From: AG25 sp035517615 | GTDB lineage: Bacteria > Gemmatimonadota > Gemmatimonadetes > Gemmatimonadales > GWC2-71-9 | DNA length: 64,000 nt | NCBI GenBank assembly: GCA_035517615.1 | Contig: DATIYM010000023.1 | Coordinates: 50,265 to 114,264 of the forward strand | Direction of reading: 5' to 3' | Shown here: piece by piece, positions 51,374 to 60,269 of the stretch | Layout: every line of letters starts with the position of its first letter | How positions within the stretch are numbered: the stretch's first letter is position 1 | The notes under the pieces: model-generated | What the model was told of the DNA's origin: nothing | Databases searched by the model: none | Seen by the model: the letters and a program-made list of their open reading frames with translations, nothing else | Position numbers and translations under genes: made by a program

Positions 51374-52146
51374 GGGGTTCCTTTCCCATCGTCCGCGGTG
51401 AGGATGCGGGGCGGTCCCCCGCCCTCGAGAATCGCGACGGTGTGCTCAAAGTGCGCCGAGAGCGAGCCGTCTTCCGTTACCACGGTCCACTTGTCGTCGA
51501 GCGTGCGGATTTCAGGACCGCCGGCGTTGAGCATCGGCTCGATGGCAATCGTCATCCCCGGCACGAGCCGCGGCCCGCGACGGGGCTTGCCGTAATTGGG
51601 AATCTGCGGCTCCTCGTGGAAGCTCGAGCCGATGCCGTGGCCCACGAGCTCCCGAACCACGGAGTATCCCGCCGTCTCGGCCACCTGCTGCACCGCGTGC
51701 CCGATGTCCCCCACGTGGTTCCCCGCCCGCGCCTCGGCCACTCCTCGGGCGAGGGCGCCTTTCGTCGTCTCGAGCAGCCGCTCCGCCTCGGGAGTCGCGT
51801 GCACGACGGGAAAGGTTGCAGCCGAATCGGCATGGAGGCCGTCGAGCCAGACGCCGACGTCGACGCTCAAGAGATCGCCATCGCGCAGAATCCGCTTGGC
51901 CGACGGGATGCCGTGGACGACCTCCGAGTTGATCGACGTGCACAGGGTCGCGGGATAATCGTACAGTCCCTTGAACGAGGGGCGAGCGCCGGGGTGACTG
52001 CGAATGAACGCTTCCGCGATCTGATCGAGCTCTTCGGTGGACACCCCCGGACGCACGCGGCGGGCGACTTCGGCGAGCGTTTGCGCGACGATCCGGCCCG
52101 CCGCCGCCATCGTGTCGATTTCCCGGGGAGACTTGATCGTGATCAT
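51370..52146 (-). CDS. map: Methionine aminopeptidase, type I
   Basis: 258 residues. Removes the initiator methionine. Metal ligands fall in SVDVGVWLDGLHADSAATF, VGHGIGSSFHEEPQI and MTIAIEPML. The start overlaps adk and the stop overlaps trpB2, each by four bases. Confidence 0.97.
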   Translation of the reverse strand: MITIKSPREIDTMAAAGRIVAQTLAEVARRVRPGVSTEELDQIAEAFIRSHPGARPSFKGLYDYPATLCTSINSEVVHGIPSAKRILRDGDLLSVDVGVWLDGLHADSAATFPVVHATPEAERLLETTKGALARGVAEARAGNHVGDIGHAVQQVAETAGYSVVRELVGHGIGSSFHEEPQIPNYGKPRRGPRLVPGMTIAIEPMLNAGGPEIRTLDDKWTVVTEDGSLSAHFEHTVAILEGGGPPRILTADDGKGTP

Positions 52147-52706
52147 CGGCCGACGAGGCGGCGGATTTCGTTCGCGATTTCGTCGACCGTCCCGGTCGCC
52201 GGCACGCGGTGCACGTTGCCGCGCTGCGCATAGTGCGCTACGAGCGGCGCCGTATCTCTCTGATAGACCTGGAGCCGCGTGCGAATGGCGTCGGGGGTAT
52301 CGTCGCTCCGGCCCTCGAGCGTGGCGCGTCCGTGCATGCGCCGCACCAGCTCGTCTTCCGACACATCGAGCAGCAGCACATGATGCAGGCGCTGCCCCCG
52401 CTCCGCGAGCGTGCGGTCGACCAGCTCGGCCTGGGGGGCAGTGCGGGGAAATCCGTCGAATACGGCGCCGCCCGTGGCCTCGGGCTTGGCGAGCTCATCC
52501 TTGATGAGACTGAGAATGACGGAGTCCGGAACCAGCTTGCCCGCGTCCATGAAGCTTTTGGCTTCGCGGCCGAGCGGCGTGCGCGCCTTCACGGCGGCGC
52601 GCAGGATATCGCCGGTGGTGATCTTGGGGAGCCCCAGGCGCTCCGCAAGAATCTTGCCCTGCGTGCCCTTGCCCGCACCAGGAGCGCCAAGAAGCAGGAT
52701 GAACAC
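52143..52706 (-). CDS. adk: Adenylate kinase
   Basis: 187 residues, the short-LID form. P-loop GAPGAGKGTQ, DGFPRTAPQAE and LEGRSDDTPDAIRTRL are present; the zinc-bearing LID of the long form is absent. Placed between secY and map as in many bacteria. Confidence 0.97.
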   Translation of the reverse strand: MFILLLGAPGAGKGTQGKILAERLGLPKITTGDILRAAVKARTPLGREAKSFMDAGKLVPDSVILSLIKDELAKPEATGGAVFDGFPRTAPQAELVDRTLAERGQRLHHVLLLDVSEDELVRRMHGRATLEGRSDDTPDAIRTRLQVYQRDTAPLVAHYAQRGNVHRVPATGTVDEIANEIRRLVGR

Positions 52707-52713
52707 GCGTGAC

Positions 52714-54036
52714 CTAGATGGTCCGCGCGCGTCCGCGGAACTTCACCCGCCCCTCCTTCATGAACCCGTCGTAATGCCGGAGGAGCAGATGCTGCTGTAC
52801 CTGTTGGACCGTGTCCAGCGCGACCCCGACCACGATGAGCAGCGCGGTGCCGCCGAACCCGAACGGCATGTTGAGGATGTTCGAGATCACGATGGGCAGC
52901 ATGGCCACGAGCGTGAGGAACAGCGCGCCCGGGAACGTGATCCGGGACAGCACCTCGTCGATGTAGTCCGCCGTGGCGGCGCCCGGCTTCACGCCCGGGA
53001 TGAACCCGCCCTGCTTCTTCAGGTTCTCGGCCAGATCCACCGGATTGAAGATGATCGACGTGTAGAAATACGCGAAGAAGATGATCAGCACCGCGCTCGA
53101 GATGACGTAGACCCAGGACGTCACACTGAAGTATTCGGCCAAATGCTTGAGCGTGGCATTCCCGGAAAAGGCGGCGATCGTGCCGGGGACGATAATCAGC
53201 GACTGCGCAAAGATGATGGGCATCACGCCCGACGAGTTGATGCGGAGCGGGATGAACGTCTTCTTCCCTTCGGCGATGCGCCCCCGTCCAATGACCTTGC
53301 GGGGAATCTGGATCGGGACCCGGCGCGCGGCCACCGTCACAGCCACCGTACCGGCGACGACGAACACCATGACCGCGAGCACGAGCAGCAGGGTGAGGAA
53401 GCTCAACGAGTGCGCCCGCAACGCCTCAACCGTGCGCAGCGTCTCGGGCCAGATTCGCTCGATGATCGAGAAGAAAATCAACAGACTCGCACCGTTGCCG
53501 ATGCCACGCTCGGTGATTTGCTCCCCAAGCCACATGACGAACACGCCGCCAGTGGTGAGGGTGATGATCGTGGTGAGCATGAACCCGAACCCCGGGTCCG
53601 CGACCGCTCCGGGCAATCCCGCCGTGAATTTGGCGAACGCGATGGCCTGAAGCACGCACAGCACCACGGTGAGATACCGGGTCCACTGCGTGAGCGTTTT
53701 CCGGCCTTCTTCGTCGCGCTGCATCTTGTCGACGGTGGGAAACACGGGCTGCGCCAGCTGGAACACGATGCTCGCCGAGATGTAAGGCATGATGCCGAGC
53801 GCGAACACCGTCGCGCGCGACAAATTGCCCCCGGCGAAAAGGTCGTAGAGGCTGAACAGCGTGCCCTGCCCCTGATTGTGGAGAAAGTCGGCGAGGGCCT
53901 GGACGTTCACGCCCGGCGTCGCGATATGCGCGCCGATCCGGTAGACGACGAGACAGAGGAATGTGACGGAAAACTTCTCCCAGAGATCCTCCGGGAGCCT
54001 GAAGACGTTCAGCGCATTGGGAAGTCGGAATGCCAT
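52714..54036 (-). CDS. secY: Preprotein translocase subunit SecY
   Basis: 440 residues with ten predicted membrane helices. The channel of the Sec translocon. Family blocks: YRIGAHIATPGVNVQALADF, GIMPYISASIVFQL, RRVPIQIPRKVIGRG, GFIPGVKPG and LLRHYDGFMKEGRVK. Follows rplO by eight bases. Confidence 0.97.
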   Translation of the reverse strand: MAFRLPNALNVFRLPEDLWEKFSVTFLCLVVYRIGAHIATPGVNVQALADFLHNQGQGTLFSLYDLFAGGNLSRATVFALGIMPYISASIVFQLAQPVFPTVDKMQRDEEGRKTLTQWTRYLTVVLCVLQAIAFAKFTAGLPGAVADPGFGFMLTTIITLTTGGVFVMWLGEQITERGIGNGASLLIFFSIIERIWPETLRTVEALRAHSLSFLTLLLVLAVMVFVVAGTVAVTVAARRVPIQIPRKVIGRGRIAEGKKTFIPLRINSSGVMPIIFAQSLIIVPGTIAAFSGNATLKHLAEYFSVTSWVYVISSAVLIIFFAYFYTSIIFNPVDLAENLKKQGGFIPGVKPGAATADYIDEVLSRITFPGALFLTLVAMLPIVISNILNMPFGFGGTALLIVVGVALDTVQQVQQHLLLRHYDGFMKEGRVKFRGRARTI

Positions 54037-54044
54037 ATGACCCG

Positions 54045-54614
54045 CTAAGCCTCGATCGTGCCTCCCGCCTGCTCGATTTTTGCGCGGGCGGAGGCGGATA
54101 CCGCGACGCTCTTGATGAGAAATTTGCGGCCGACCTCACCCATCCCAAGCAGCTTGACCGGGTGATCGGGACGGCGCACCAGCCCGGCACCGAACAGGGT
54201 GTCGGGAGTGACCTCCACGCCCTCGGCCAATTTCTCGAGCTGCTGCACGTTCACGACCTGGGCCGGCTGCTTGAACGGATTGGTGAAACCGCGTTTCGGA
54301 ATCCGGCGGATGAGGGGCATCTGGCCGCCCTCGAAACCGGGACGCGTCTGGCCGCCACTGCGGGCGGTCTGGCCTTTGCCGCCGCGTCCGGCGGTCTTGC
54401 CGATACCCGATCCCGGCCCGCGGCCCTTGCGAATGCGGTTGCGATGCGAGCCGACCGGCGCGTGCAGGCTGCTCAACGTCACCCGCTGGACGGTTTGCGG
54501 CACCGTCGCGGAGGGTGAGGCGGTCTTCTTGGCGGACGCTTTGGACGCGCGCTTCCTGGCGCGCTTCGGCGACGCCGCGCGCTTGGCCGGCCGCTTCGAC
54601 TTGCGTTCAGGCAT
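54045..54614 (-). CDS. rplO: 50S ribosomal protein L15
   Basis: 189 residues against about 145 typical. The core begins at TLSSLHAPVGSHRNRIRKGRG (about 46). The first 43 residues are a Lys/Ala/Ser-rich basic tail. GGQTRPGFEGGQMPLIRRIPKRGF confirms L15. The extension is one of several in this cluster. Confidence 0.95.
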   Translation of the reverse strand: MPERKSKRPAKRAASPKRARKRASKASAKKTASPSATVPQTVQRVTLSSLHAPVGSHRNRIRKGRGPGSGIGKTAGRGGKGQTARSGGQTRPGFEGGQMPLIRRIPKRGFTNPFKQPAQVVNVQQLEKLAEGVEVTPDTLFGAGLVRRPDHPVKLLGMGEVGRKFLIKSVAVSASARAKIEQAGGTIEA

Positions 54615-54617
54615 CTG

Positions 54618-54896
54618 CTACTCTCCCCCCCGGGCCCGTTTCTTGGCCGGCGTGACCTCGATCAGATGGCGGACCTGATAGAGCATGCCACGCAGGGCCG
54701 GGTGATCGTCTTTCACGACGCTGTCCTGATGGTGCTTCAATCCCAGTGCCTCGAGCGTGCGGCATTCGCTCGTCGGACGACCAATCCCCGAACGCACCTG
54801 ACGAATCTCCAGCTGTCCCTTGCCCACGGGCGGGAGCGCGCGATCGCGACCCGGTTTCCGCTTACGGTATTTCCTGGTCGGTGGGTTTCTAGCCAC
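54618..54896 (-). CDS. rpmD: 50S ribosomal protein L30
   Basis: 92 residues against about 60 typical. The L30 core (LEIRQVRSGIGRPTSECRTLEALGL) begins near residue 29, preceded by a basic stretch. The gene overlaps the end of rpsE by eight bases. Confidence 0.92.
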   Translation of the reverse strand: MARNPPTRKYRKRKPGRDRALPPVGKGQLEIRQVRSGIGRPTSECRTLEALGLKHHQDSVVKDDHPALRGMLYQVRHLIEVTPAKKRARGGE

Positions 54897-55605
54897 GGAC
54901 GGCTCCCTGGCGCGGCTTGTACGGGATCGCGTCGACTTCGATCCCCCGCTCGAGTGCGACGCGACGTGGGGTTGTCAGGTGCTGCAATCCGTTCATGGCC
55001 GCGCGGACCATGTTGTGCGGGTTGGTCGAGCCGAGGCTCTTCGTGAGGATGTCACGCACGCCAACGCACTCGAGGACCGCGCGGACGGGCCCACCCGCGA
55101 TCACGCCGGTACCAGTCGCTGCCGGCTTGAGCAGCACGCGGCCGGCACCGTGCTCACCGATAATCTCATGCGGAATCGTGCCGCCCGAGAGGGGAACCTC
55201 GACCATCTTGCGGCGGGCGGCTTCCACGGCTTTCCGGACGGCCTCGCTCACTTCGTTGGCCTTGCCGGTCGCAATGCCCACCTTGCCCTGCCCGTCGCCC
55301 ACGGCGACGAGCGCATTGAACCCGAACCGGCGCCCACCTTTGACGACTTTGGCAACGCGGTTGATCGCGATGACGTTCTCGACGAGCCCATCGCTCTCGC
55401 GCTGCCGTTCGCCGCCGTCACCGCGGCGTTCGCCGCCGCGTCCGCGTCCGCGTCCGCCGCCCCCGCCACCGTGCCGGCCGCCACCCCCACCCCCACCCCC
55501 ACCCCCGCCCCCGCCTCGGGGGCGCTGCGGCGGCGGCGCGGCTCCGGCCGTACTCTGCGGCGGCGCCGACTCCTGAGACGCGCCTTTTTCCTGATCGTCA
55601 GCCAT
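54889..55605 (-). CDS. rpsE: 30S ribosomal protein S5 with Gly/Arg-rich N-terminal extension
   Basis: 238 residues; the S5 core (ENVIAINRVAKVVKGGRRFGFNALV) starts near residue 75. The first 70 residues are a disordered tail with a run of 13 glycines (31-43) and RGRGRG repeats, encoded by tandem GGGGGT-type hexamers. S5 works at the mRNA entry channel. The extension is unusual; it may bind RNA, or the repeat may vary in length. Confidence 0.95.
   Translation of the reverse strand: MADDQEKGASQESAPPQSTAGAAPPPQRPRGGGGGGGGGGGGGRHGGGGGGRGRGRGGERRGDGGERQRESDGLVENVIAINRVAKVVKGGRRFGFNALVAVGDGQGKVGIATGKANEVSEAVRKAVEAARRKMVEVPLSGGTIPHEIIGEHGAGRVLLKPAATGTGVIAGGPVRAVLECVGVRDILTKSLGSTNPHNMVRAAMNGLQHLTTPRRVALERGIEVDAIPYKPRQGAVRG
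55482..55516. repeat. Hexanucleotide tandem repeat in rpsE
   Basis: On the plus strand the unit CCCCCA or CCCCCG repeats about five times (55482-55516), coding for the glycine run of S5 on the minus strand. Repeat units of six keep the frame if copies are gained or lost. Confidence 0.7.
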
Positions 55606-55976
55606 TAGAACTCCAGTCCGCCCTTGCGAGCGCCGTCGGCCACGGCCTTCACGCGACCGTGATAGCGATAGCCGGCGCGATCGAACACCACCTTCGTGAT
55701 GCCTTTCGCCTTGGCCCTTTCCGCGACGAGCCGGCCGAGGTTGAAACTCTTCCCGGTCTTTCCCTTGCCATCGGTTGCGATGCCTTCGGAGCGATCGGAG
55801 CCGCCAACCAGCGTCACGCCGCGGACATCGTCGACGAGCTGTGCATACATGTGCTTCGAGGATCGGAACACGACGAGGCGCGGCCGTTCGGGCGTCCCGG
55901 AAATCTTCTTCCGGACGCGGAGGTGGCGGAGTCGCCGGTGATCGTCCTGGGTCCTGAGCCGATAGAGCGATCGCAT
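55605..55976 (-). CDS. rplR: 50S ribosomal protein L18
   Basis: 123 residues. 5S rRNA-binding protein. RLVVFRSSKHMYAQLVDDVRG and FDRAGYRYHGRVKAVADGARKGGLEF are typical. It shares one base with the rpsE start. Confidence 0.96.
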   Translation of the reverse strand: MRSLYRLRTQDDHRRLRHLRVRKKISGTPERPRLVVFRSSKHMYAQLVDDVRGVTLVGGSDRSEGIATDGKGKTGKSFNLGRLVAERAKAKGITKVVFDRAGYRYHGRVKAVADGARKGGLEF

Positions 55977-55978
55977 GG

Positions 55979-56527
55979 TTACTTCGCCGCCGCCTGCGCG
56001 GTCTTCCCGGCCTTGCGGCGCACCTGTTCGCCCATGTAACGGATTCCTTTGCCCTTGTACGGCTCCGGCGGGCGCACGTTGCGCAGCTCGGCGGCCACCT
56101 GGCCCACGAGCTCCTTATCGACGCCCTCGACCTTGAGCTGCACGTTGTTGTTCACCGAAATTTTGATCCCCGCCGGCGCGTGATACGGGACGGGATGCGA
56201 GAATCCCACCACGAGCTGCACGCCGAACGGTTTCGGTTCGGCCTTGTATCCCACGCCCTGGATCTCGAGCGATTTCGAGAACCCTTTGGTGACACCCTCG
56301 ACCATGTTCGCCACGAGGGTCCGGGTCAATCCGTGCAATGCCTTGTGCCGGCTCTCGTCGGAGGGCCGGCGCACGGTCACCGTGCCGTCTTCGACCGCGA
56401 CGGTCAGGTCCCGGTGGATGTCGCGGCTGATTTCGCCTTTCGGGCCCTTCACCGTGAGGCGGGATCCGTTCACCTGGATCGTCACGTCCTTGGGGAAGGG
56501 CACCGGTCGTTTGCCGATTCGTGACAT
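55979..56527 (-). CDS. rplF: 50S ribosomal protein L6
   Basis: 182 residues, normal length. Begins MSRIGKRPVPFPKDVTIQV; the C-terminal PPEPYKGKGIRYMGEQVRRKAGK is the family signature. Confidence 0.97.
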   Translation of the reverse strand: MSRIGKRPVPFPKDVTIQVNGSRLTVKGPKGEISRDIHRDLTVAVEDGTVTVRRPSDESRHKALHGLTRTLVANMVEGVTKGFSKSLEIQGVGYKAEPKPFGVQLVVGFSHPVPYHAPAGIKISVNNNVQLKVEGVDKELVGQVAAELRNVRPPEPYKGKGIRYMGEQVRRKAGKTAQAAAK

Positions 56528-56539
56528 GGCGCTCTGCTC

Positions 56540-56935
56540 CTACCAGATGACGGCGAGCAGCTCGCCGCCCACGCGCGCGGTGCGCGCTTCGCGATCGGTC
56601 ATCAGGCCGCGCGGAGTCGAGAGAATGGCCATCCCGAGTCCGTTCTTCACGCGCGGGATCTCGCGCGCCTTGACGTAGCGTCTGAGTCCCGGAGCGGACA
56701 CGCGCTGCAGCTCACGAATGACGGGCGCGTCCTTGTAATACTTGAGGTACAGGCGCAGCAGCCCCTGCCGGCCGTCGTCCAGCACTTTGTAGTCGTGAAG
56801 GTAGTGGTTGTCGCGCAGGATTCGCGCGATCTCCACCTTCAGCTTCGAGACCGGCATGTCAACCCGGCGGTGGCCCGCTTCGCAGGCGTTGCGCACGCGG
56901 GTGAGCATATCGGCAACGGGATCGGTAACACTCAT
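56540..56935 (-). CDS. rpsH: 30S ribosomal protein S8
   Basis: 131 residues. Begins DPVADMLTRVRNA and ends with GLGMAILSTPRGLMTDREAR. Binds 16S rRNA and in many bacteria represses the spc operon. Confidence 0.97.
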   Translation of the reverse strand: MSVTDPVADMLTRVRNACEAGHRRVDMPVSKLKVEIARILRDNHYLHDYKVLDDGRQGLLRLYLKYYKDAPVIRELQRVSAPGLRRYVKAREIPRVKNGLGMAILSTPRGLMTDREARTARVGGELLAVIW

Positions 56936-56952
56936 CTCGTGAATTCCGTCCT

Positions 56953-57138
56953 TTACCAGCTGGCCTTACGCACGCCGGGGATCTCGCCGCGCAGCGCGAG
57001 CTCGCGGAAGCAGATCCGGCACAACCCGAATTTCCGGAGCGTTCCCCGGCTCCGGCCGCAGCGCTGACACCGGTAGTACCCGCGCACCTTGAACTTCGGC
57101 GTGCGTCGCACTTTTTCCATCCAGGACTTCTTCGCCAT
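56953..57138 (-). CDS. rpsN: 30S ribosomal protein S14 type Z
   Basis: 61 residues, the zinc-binding short form. C24, C27, C40 and C43 are the ligands (CQRCGRS...GLCRICF). Between rplE and rpsH. Confidence 0.97.
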   Translation of the reverse strand: MAKKSWMEKVRRTPKFKVRGYYRCQRCGRSRGTLRKFGLCRICFRELALRGEIPGVRKASW

Positions 57139-57154
57139 TCAGTTCCTCCCGAAC

Positions 57155-57925
57155 CTACGCGGCGGCCACGGGCGTTTCGCCCCGGAAAGGCATGCCCAGC
57201 TCCCGCAGCAGCGCGAGCGCCGCGTCGTCCCGACCCGCCGTGGTGACGATGGTGATATCCATGCCGTGAATCTTCTCGACCTTGTCGTAGTCGATCTCGG
57301 GGAAAATCATCTGCTCCTTGATCCCGAGCGTGTAATTCCCCCGCCCATCGAAGCTCTTCGTCGGCAACCCGCGGAAGTCACGCATGCGCGGCAGTGCGAT
57401 GCTGATGAACCGATCGAGAAACTCGTACATGCGCGGCCCGCGCAGCGTCACGGCGGCGCCGATCGGCACCCCGGCCCGCAGGTTGAAGTTCGCGATCGCC
57501 TTCTTGGCGCGCGTCACGACCGGATGCTGGCCGCTGATGGCCGCGAGCTCGGACACCGCCGTCTCGAGCCCCTTGGGATTCTTGGGCGCGTCGCCCATCC
57601 CGACGTTGAGCACGATCTTCACGAGCCGGGGAATCTGGTGCGGGTTCTTGAACCCGAACTGTTGCTGCAGCTTGCCACGCACCCGCTGCTCGTAATGCTC
57701 GAGCAGCCGCGCGCGCGGCGCCGGCTCCGCCGGCACGGCGGGCGCTTCGGCCGCGGGCTCGATGTCGGGCTTCTTGCCGCCCTTCTGCTTGCCCCCGCCC
57801 TTCCCCTCGCCGCCCTGTTTCTGCTGCTTGGGCTGCTTGGGTTTAGCCTCAGCTTCGGCCGGAGCCGCGCCGGGCTGCTTCGGCTGCTTGTCCCGTTGTT
57901 CCTGCTTCTCCTGCTTGTCGGCCAT
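57155..57925 (-). CDS. rplE: 50S ribosomal protein L5 with long N-terminal extension
   Basis: 256 residues against about 180 typical. The core begins near residue 72 (ARLLEHYEQRVRGKL). The first 70 residues are Lys/Gln/Pro/Glu-rich and disordered. PRLVKIVLNVGMGDA and GRGNYTLGIKEQMIFPEIDYD confirm L5. L5 contacts 5S rRNA and the P-site tRNA. Confidence 0.95.
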   Translation of the reverse strand: MADKQEKQEQRDKQPKQPGAAPAEAEAKPKQPKQQKQGGEGKGGGKQKGGKKPDIEPAAEAPAVPAEPAPRARLLEHYEQRVRGKLQQQFGFKNPHQIPRLVKIVLNVGMGDAPKNPKGLETAVSELAAISGQHPVVTRAKKAIANFNLRAGVPIGAAVTLRGPRMYEFLDRFISIALPRMRDFRGLPTKSFDGRGNYTLGIKEQMIFPEIDYDKVEKIHGMDITIVTTAGRDDAALALLRELGMPFRGETPVAAA

Positions 57926-57976
57926 TTTTCTTACGTCTCTCCTTGACGTTTCCTCTCGACGTCTTTATCTGACGTC

Positions 57977-58357
57977 TTATCTGAGTCTCGGAATCGGTTG
58001 TCCCGACTTCACCGCCACCCGTTCGACTTTACCGTCCTTGTCGGGGCGTCGCCGCACCCGTGTGGGCTCGCCGGACTTGGGGTCGATCAGCATCACGTTC
58101 GAGGCCGCGATCGGTGCGGGGATGTCGATGATGCCGCTCTCGCCCTGCGCGGTGGTGGCGCGCCGGTGCTTCTTCGCGCTGATCCCTTCGACCTCGACGC
58201 GGAACTGCTTGGGATAGACGCGCATCACCTTGCCCTCGCGCCCCCGGTGCTCCCCCCGGATCACGCGGACGGTATCGCCCCTCGCGACGTGCAGCTTGTG
58301 GCGCTCGGGCTCGCGGCCGCGCTGTTTCCGGCTCTTGCGATAGACGAGCACGCGCAT
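57977..58357 (-). CDS. rplX: 50S ribosomal protein L24
   Basis: 126 residues, slightly long. The KOW motif is GDTVRVIRGEHRGREGKVMRV (about 28-48). Lies between rplN and rplE. Confidence 0.95.
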   Translation of the reverse strand: MRVLVYRKSRKQRGREPERHKLHVARGDTVRVIRGEHRGREGKVMRVYPKQFRVEVEGISAKKHRRATTAQGESGIIDIPAPIAASNVMLIDPKSGEPTRVRRRPDKDGKVERVAVKSGQPIPRLR

Positions 58358-58358
58358 G

Positions 58359-58727
58359 TCAGATCACCTCCGGGGCGAGCGACACGATCTTCATGAACTT
58401 CTTCTCGCGCAGCTCGCGGCCGACCGGGCCGAAGATGCGGGTCGCGCGCGGCTCCCCCGCGTCGGTAATCAGGACGGCCGCGTTCTCGTCGAACCGGATG
58501 TAGGAGCCGTCCTTGCGCTTGGTCTCCTTCGCCGTCCGCACGATGACCGCTCGGGCGACCTCGCCCTTCTTGACCTGTCCCGTCGGGATGGCGTCCTTGA
58601 TGGTCACGACCACCACGTCGCCCAGGCCCGCGTAGCGGCGTTTCGAGCCGCCCAGCACGCGAATGACGAGCGCCCGGCGGGCGCCCGAATTGTCCGCGAT
58701 TCTGAGAATCGATTCCTGCTGCACCAC
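58359..58727 (-). CDS. rplN: 50S ribosomal protein L14
   Basis: 122 residues from a GTG at 58727 (VVQQESILRIADNSGAR), which matches the family N-terminus. The frame is open further upstream, but that part is not L14-like. GSKRRYAGLGDVVVVTIK is typical. Confidence 0.95.
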   Translation of the reverse strand: MVQQESILRIADNSGARRALVIRVLGGSKRRYAGLGDVVVVTIKDAIPTGQVKKGEVARAVIVRTAKETKRKDGSYIRFDENAAVLITDAGEPRATRIFGPVGRELREKKFMKIVSLAPEVI

Positions 58728-58743
58728 GTTCCGGTCCCCTCTC

Positions 58744-58992
58744 TCAACGCGCCCGCTCGACGATCTCCACCACACGCCACCGCTTGGTCTTCGAGAGCGG
58801 CCGTGTTTCCATGATCCGAACCGTGTCCCCCGCCTTGGCGCCGTGCTCGTCGTGCGCGGCGACCCATTTGGTTCGAACCACCTGCTTGCCGTAGAACCCG
58901 TGCGAGAAACGGCGGGTGAGCTCGACCGACACCGTCTTCTGGCGCTTGTCGCTCACGACCACACCCGTGCGCACCTTCCGGTTGCCCCTCAT
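58744..58992 (-). CDS. rpsQ: 30S ribosomal protein S17
   Basis: 82 residues. RTGVVVSDKRQKTVSVELTR and VRIMETRPLSKTKRWRVVEI are diagnostic. Overlaps the end of rpmC by four bases. Confidence 0.96.
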   Translation of the reverse strand: MRGNRKVRTGVVVSDKRQKTVSVELTRRFSHGFYGKQVVRTKWVAAHDEHGAKAGDTVRIMETRPLSKTKRWRVVEIVERAR

Positions 58993-59189
58993 GCCTGTTT
59001 TCTCTCCCGCAAGATGGTCTTGATCCGGGCGATGTCGCGGCGCATGTAACGAAATTGCAGCGGGTTCGGCACCGGCTCGGTGCCACGCCGGAACGAGAGG
59101 CGGAACCGCTCTTCCTCGAGCACCGCAAGCCGCTGCTCGAGCTCGTCCGTTTTCAGCTCGCGCAGCGCATCCGGTTTGAGCTTCGCCAT
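58989..59189 (-). CDS. rpmC: 50S ribosomal protein L29
   Basis: 66 residues from ATG at 59189 (MAKLKPDALRELKTDELE). RRDIARIKTILRER is the typical C-terminal helix. Confidence 0.95.
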   Translation of the reverse strand: MAKLKPDALRELKTDELEQRLAVLEEERFRLSFRRGTEPVPNPLQFRYMRRDIARIKTILRERKQA

Positions 59190-59190
59190 G

Positions 59191-59604
59191 TTACCGCTCC
59201 TCTCGCCGCACGAACTTGGTCCGCACCGGCAGCTTGGCCGCCGCGAGGTCGAGCGCGGTGCGCGCCTGCGACTCCTCGATGCCTTCGAGCTCGAACATGA
59301 TCCGCCCGGGCTTGACCACCGCAACCCACCCCTCGGGGTTGCCTTTGCCTTTCCCCATCCGCGTCTCGGCCGGCTTTTTTGTGATCGGCTTGTCGGGAAA
59401 CAGCCGGATCCAGACTTTGCCGCCACGCTTCATTTCGCGGGTGAGCGCGACGCGTGCCGCTTCGATCTGCCGATTCGAGATCCATCCCGGGTCGAGCGAC
59501 ATCAACCCGTAGTGCCCGAACGCCACGGTGTTGCCGCTCGTGGCCATACCGTTGGTGCGGCCCTTGAACCGCTTGCGAAACTTGACTCTCTTGGGCGCGA
59601 GCAT
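59191..59604 (-). CDS. rplP: 50S ribosomal protein L16
   Basis: 137 residues, normal length. MLAPKRVKFRKRFKGRTNG and RMGKGKGNPEGWVAVVKPG are diagnostic. Near the A-site of the large subunit. Confidence 0.97.
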   Translation of the reverse strand: MLAPKRVKFRKRFKGRTNGMATSGNTVAFGHYGLMSLDPGWISNRQIEAARVALTREMKRGGKVWIRLFPDKPITKKPAETRMGKGKGNPEGWVAVVKPGRIMFELEGIEESQARTALDLAAAKLPVRTKFVRREER

Positions 59605-59607
59605 CGG

Positions 59608-60267
59608 TCAGGTCCCGGTCGAGTACGTGCGCCCCTGAATCTCCTCGGTGCGCTCGCCTTTGAAAATCCAGACCTTCACGCCGATCGTGCCGTAGGTCGT
59701 CTTGGCGGTCGAGAGCGCATAATCCACGTCGGCGCGCAGCGTGTGCAGCGGCACGCGCCCCTCGTGATAGCCTTCAGTCCGCGCGATCTCCGCGCCGCCC
59801 AGCCGTCCCGCGGTTTTGATTTTGATCCCCTGCGCGCCCATCCGCATGGCGCTTTGCACCGCGCGCTTCATGGCGCGGCGGAATGAAATGCGCTGGGTGA
59901 GCTGGTGCGCCACCGAGTCGGCCACGAGCTGGGCATCGAGCTCGGGCCGCTTGATCTCCTCGACGTTGATGCCCACTTCCTTGCCCGTGAGCTGGGTCAG
60001 CTCGTCGCGCAGCTTGTCGACTTCCGCGCCGCGCTTGCCGATTACCACCCCGGGGCGCCCCGTATGAACGGTGACAGTCACCTTGCCCGGCTTGCGCTCG
60101 ATGTGGATGTCGGCGATCGCCGCGTGCGCGAGCCGCGTTTTCAGGTACTTCCGGACGAGCTCGTCTTCCTTCAGGAGCTCGGGGAAATTGCGCCGCGCGT
60201 AATAGCGCGAGCGCCATTGCTTCACGATCCCGAGCCGGAACCCGTACGGGTGTGTTTTCTGACCCAC
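59608..60267 (-). CDS. rpsC: 30S ribosomal protein S3
   Basis: 219 residues. Starts MGQKTHPYGFRLGI; KH domain VVIGKRGAEVDKLRDEL and the C-terminal GARGIKI-like AQGIKIKTAGRLGGAEIAR are present. Confidence 0.97.
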   Translation of the reverse strand: MGQKTHPYGFRLGIVKQWRSRYYARRNFPELLKEDELVRKYLKTRLAHAAIADIHIERKPGKVTVTVHTGRPGVVIGKRGAEVDKLRDELTQLTGKEVGINVEEIKRPELDAQLVADSVAHQLTQRISFRRAMKRAVQSAMRMGAQGIKIKTAGRLGGAEIARTEGYHEGRVPLHTLRADVDYALSTAKTTYGTIGVKVWIFKGERTEEIQGRTYSTGT

Positions 60268-60269
60268 GG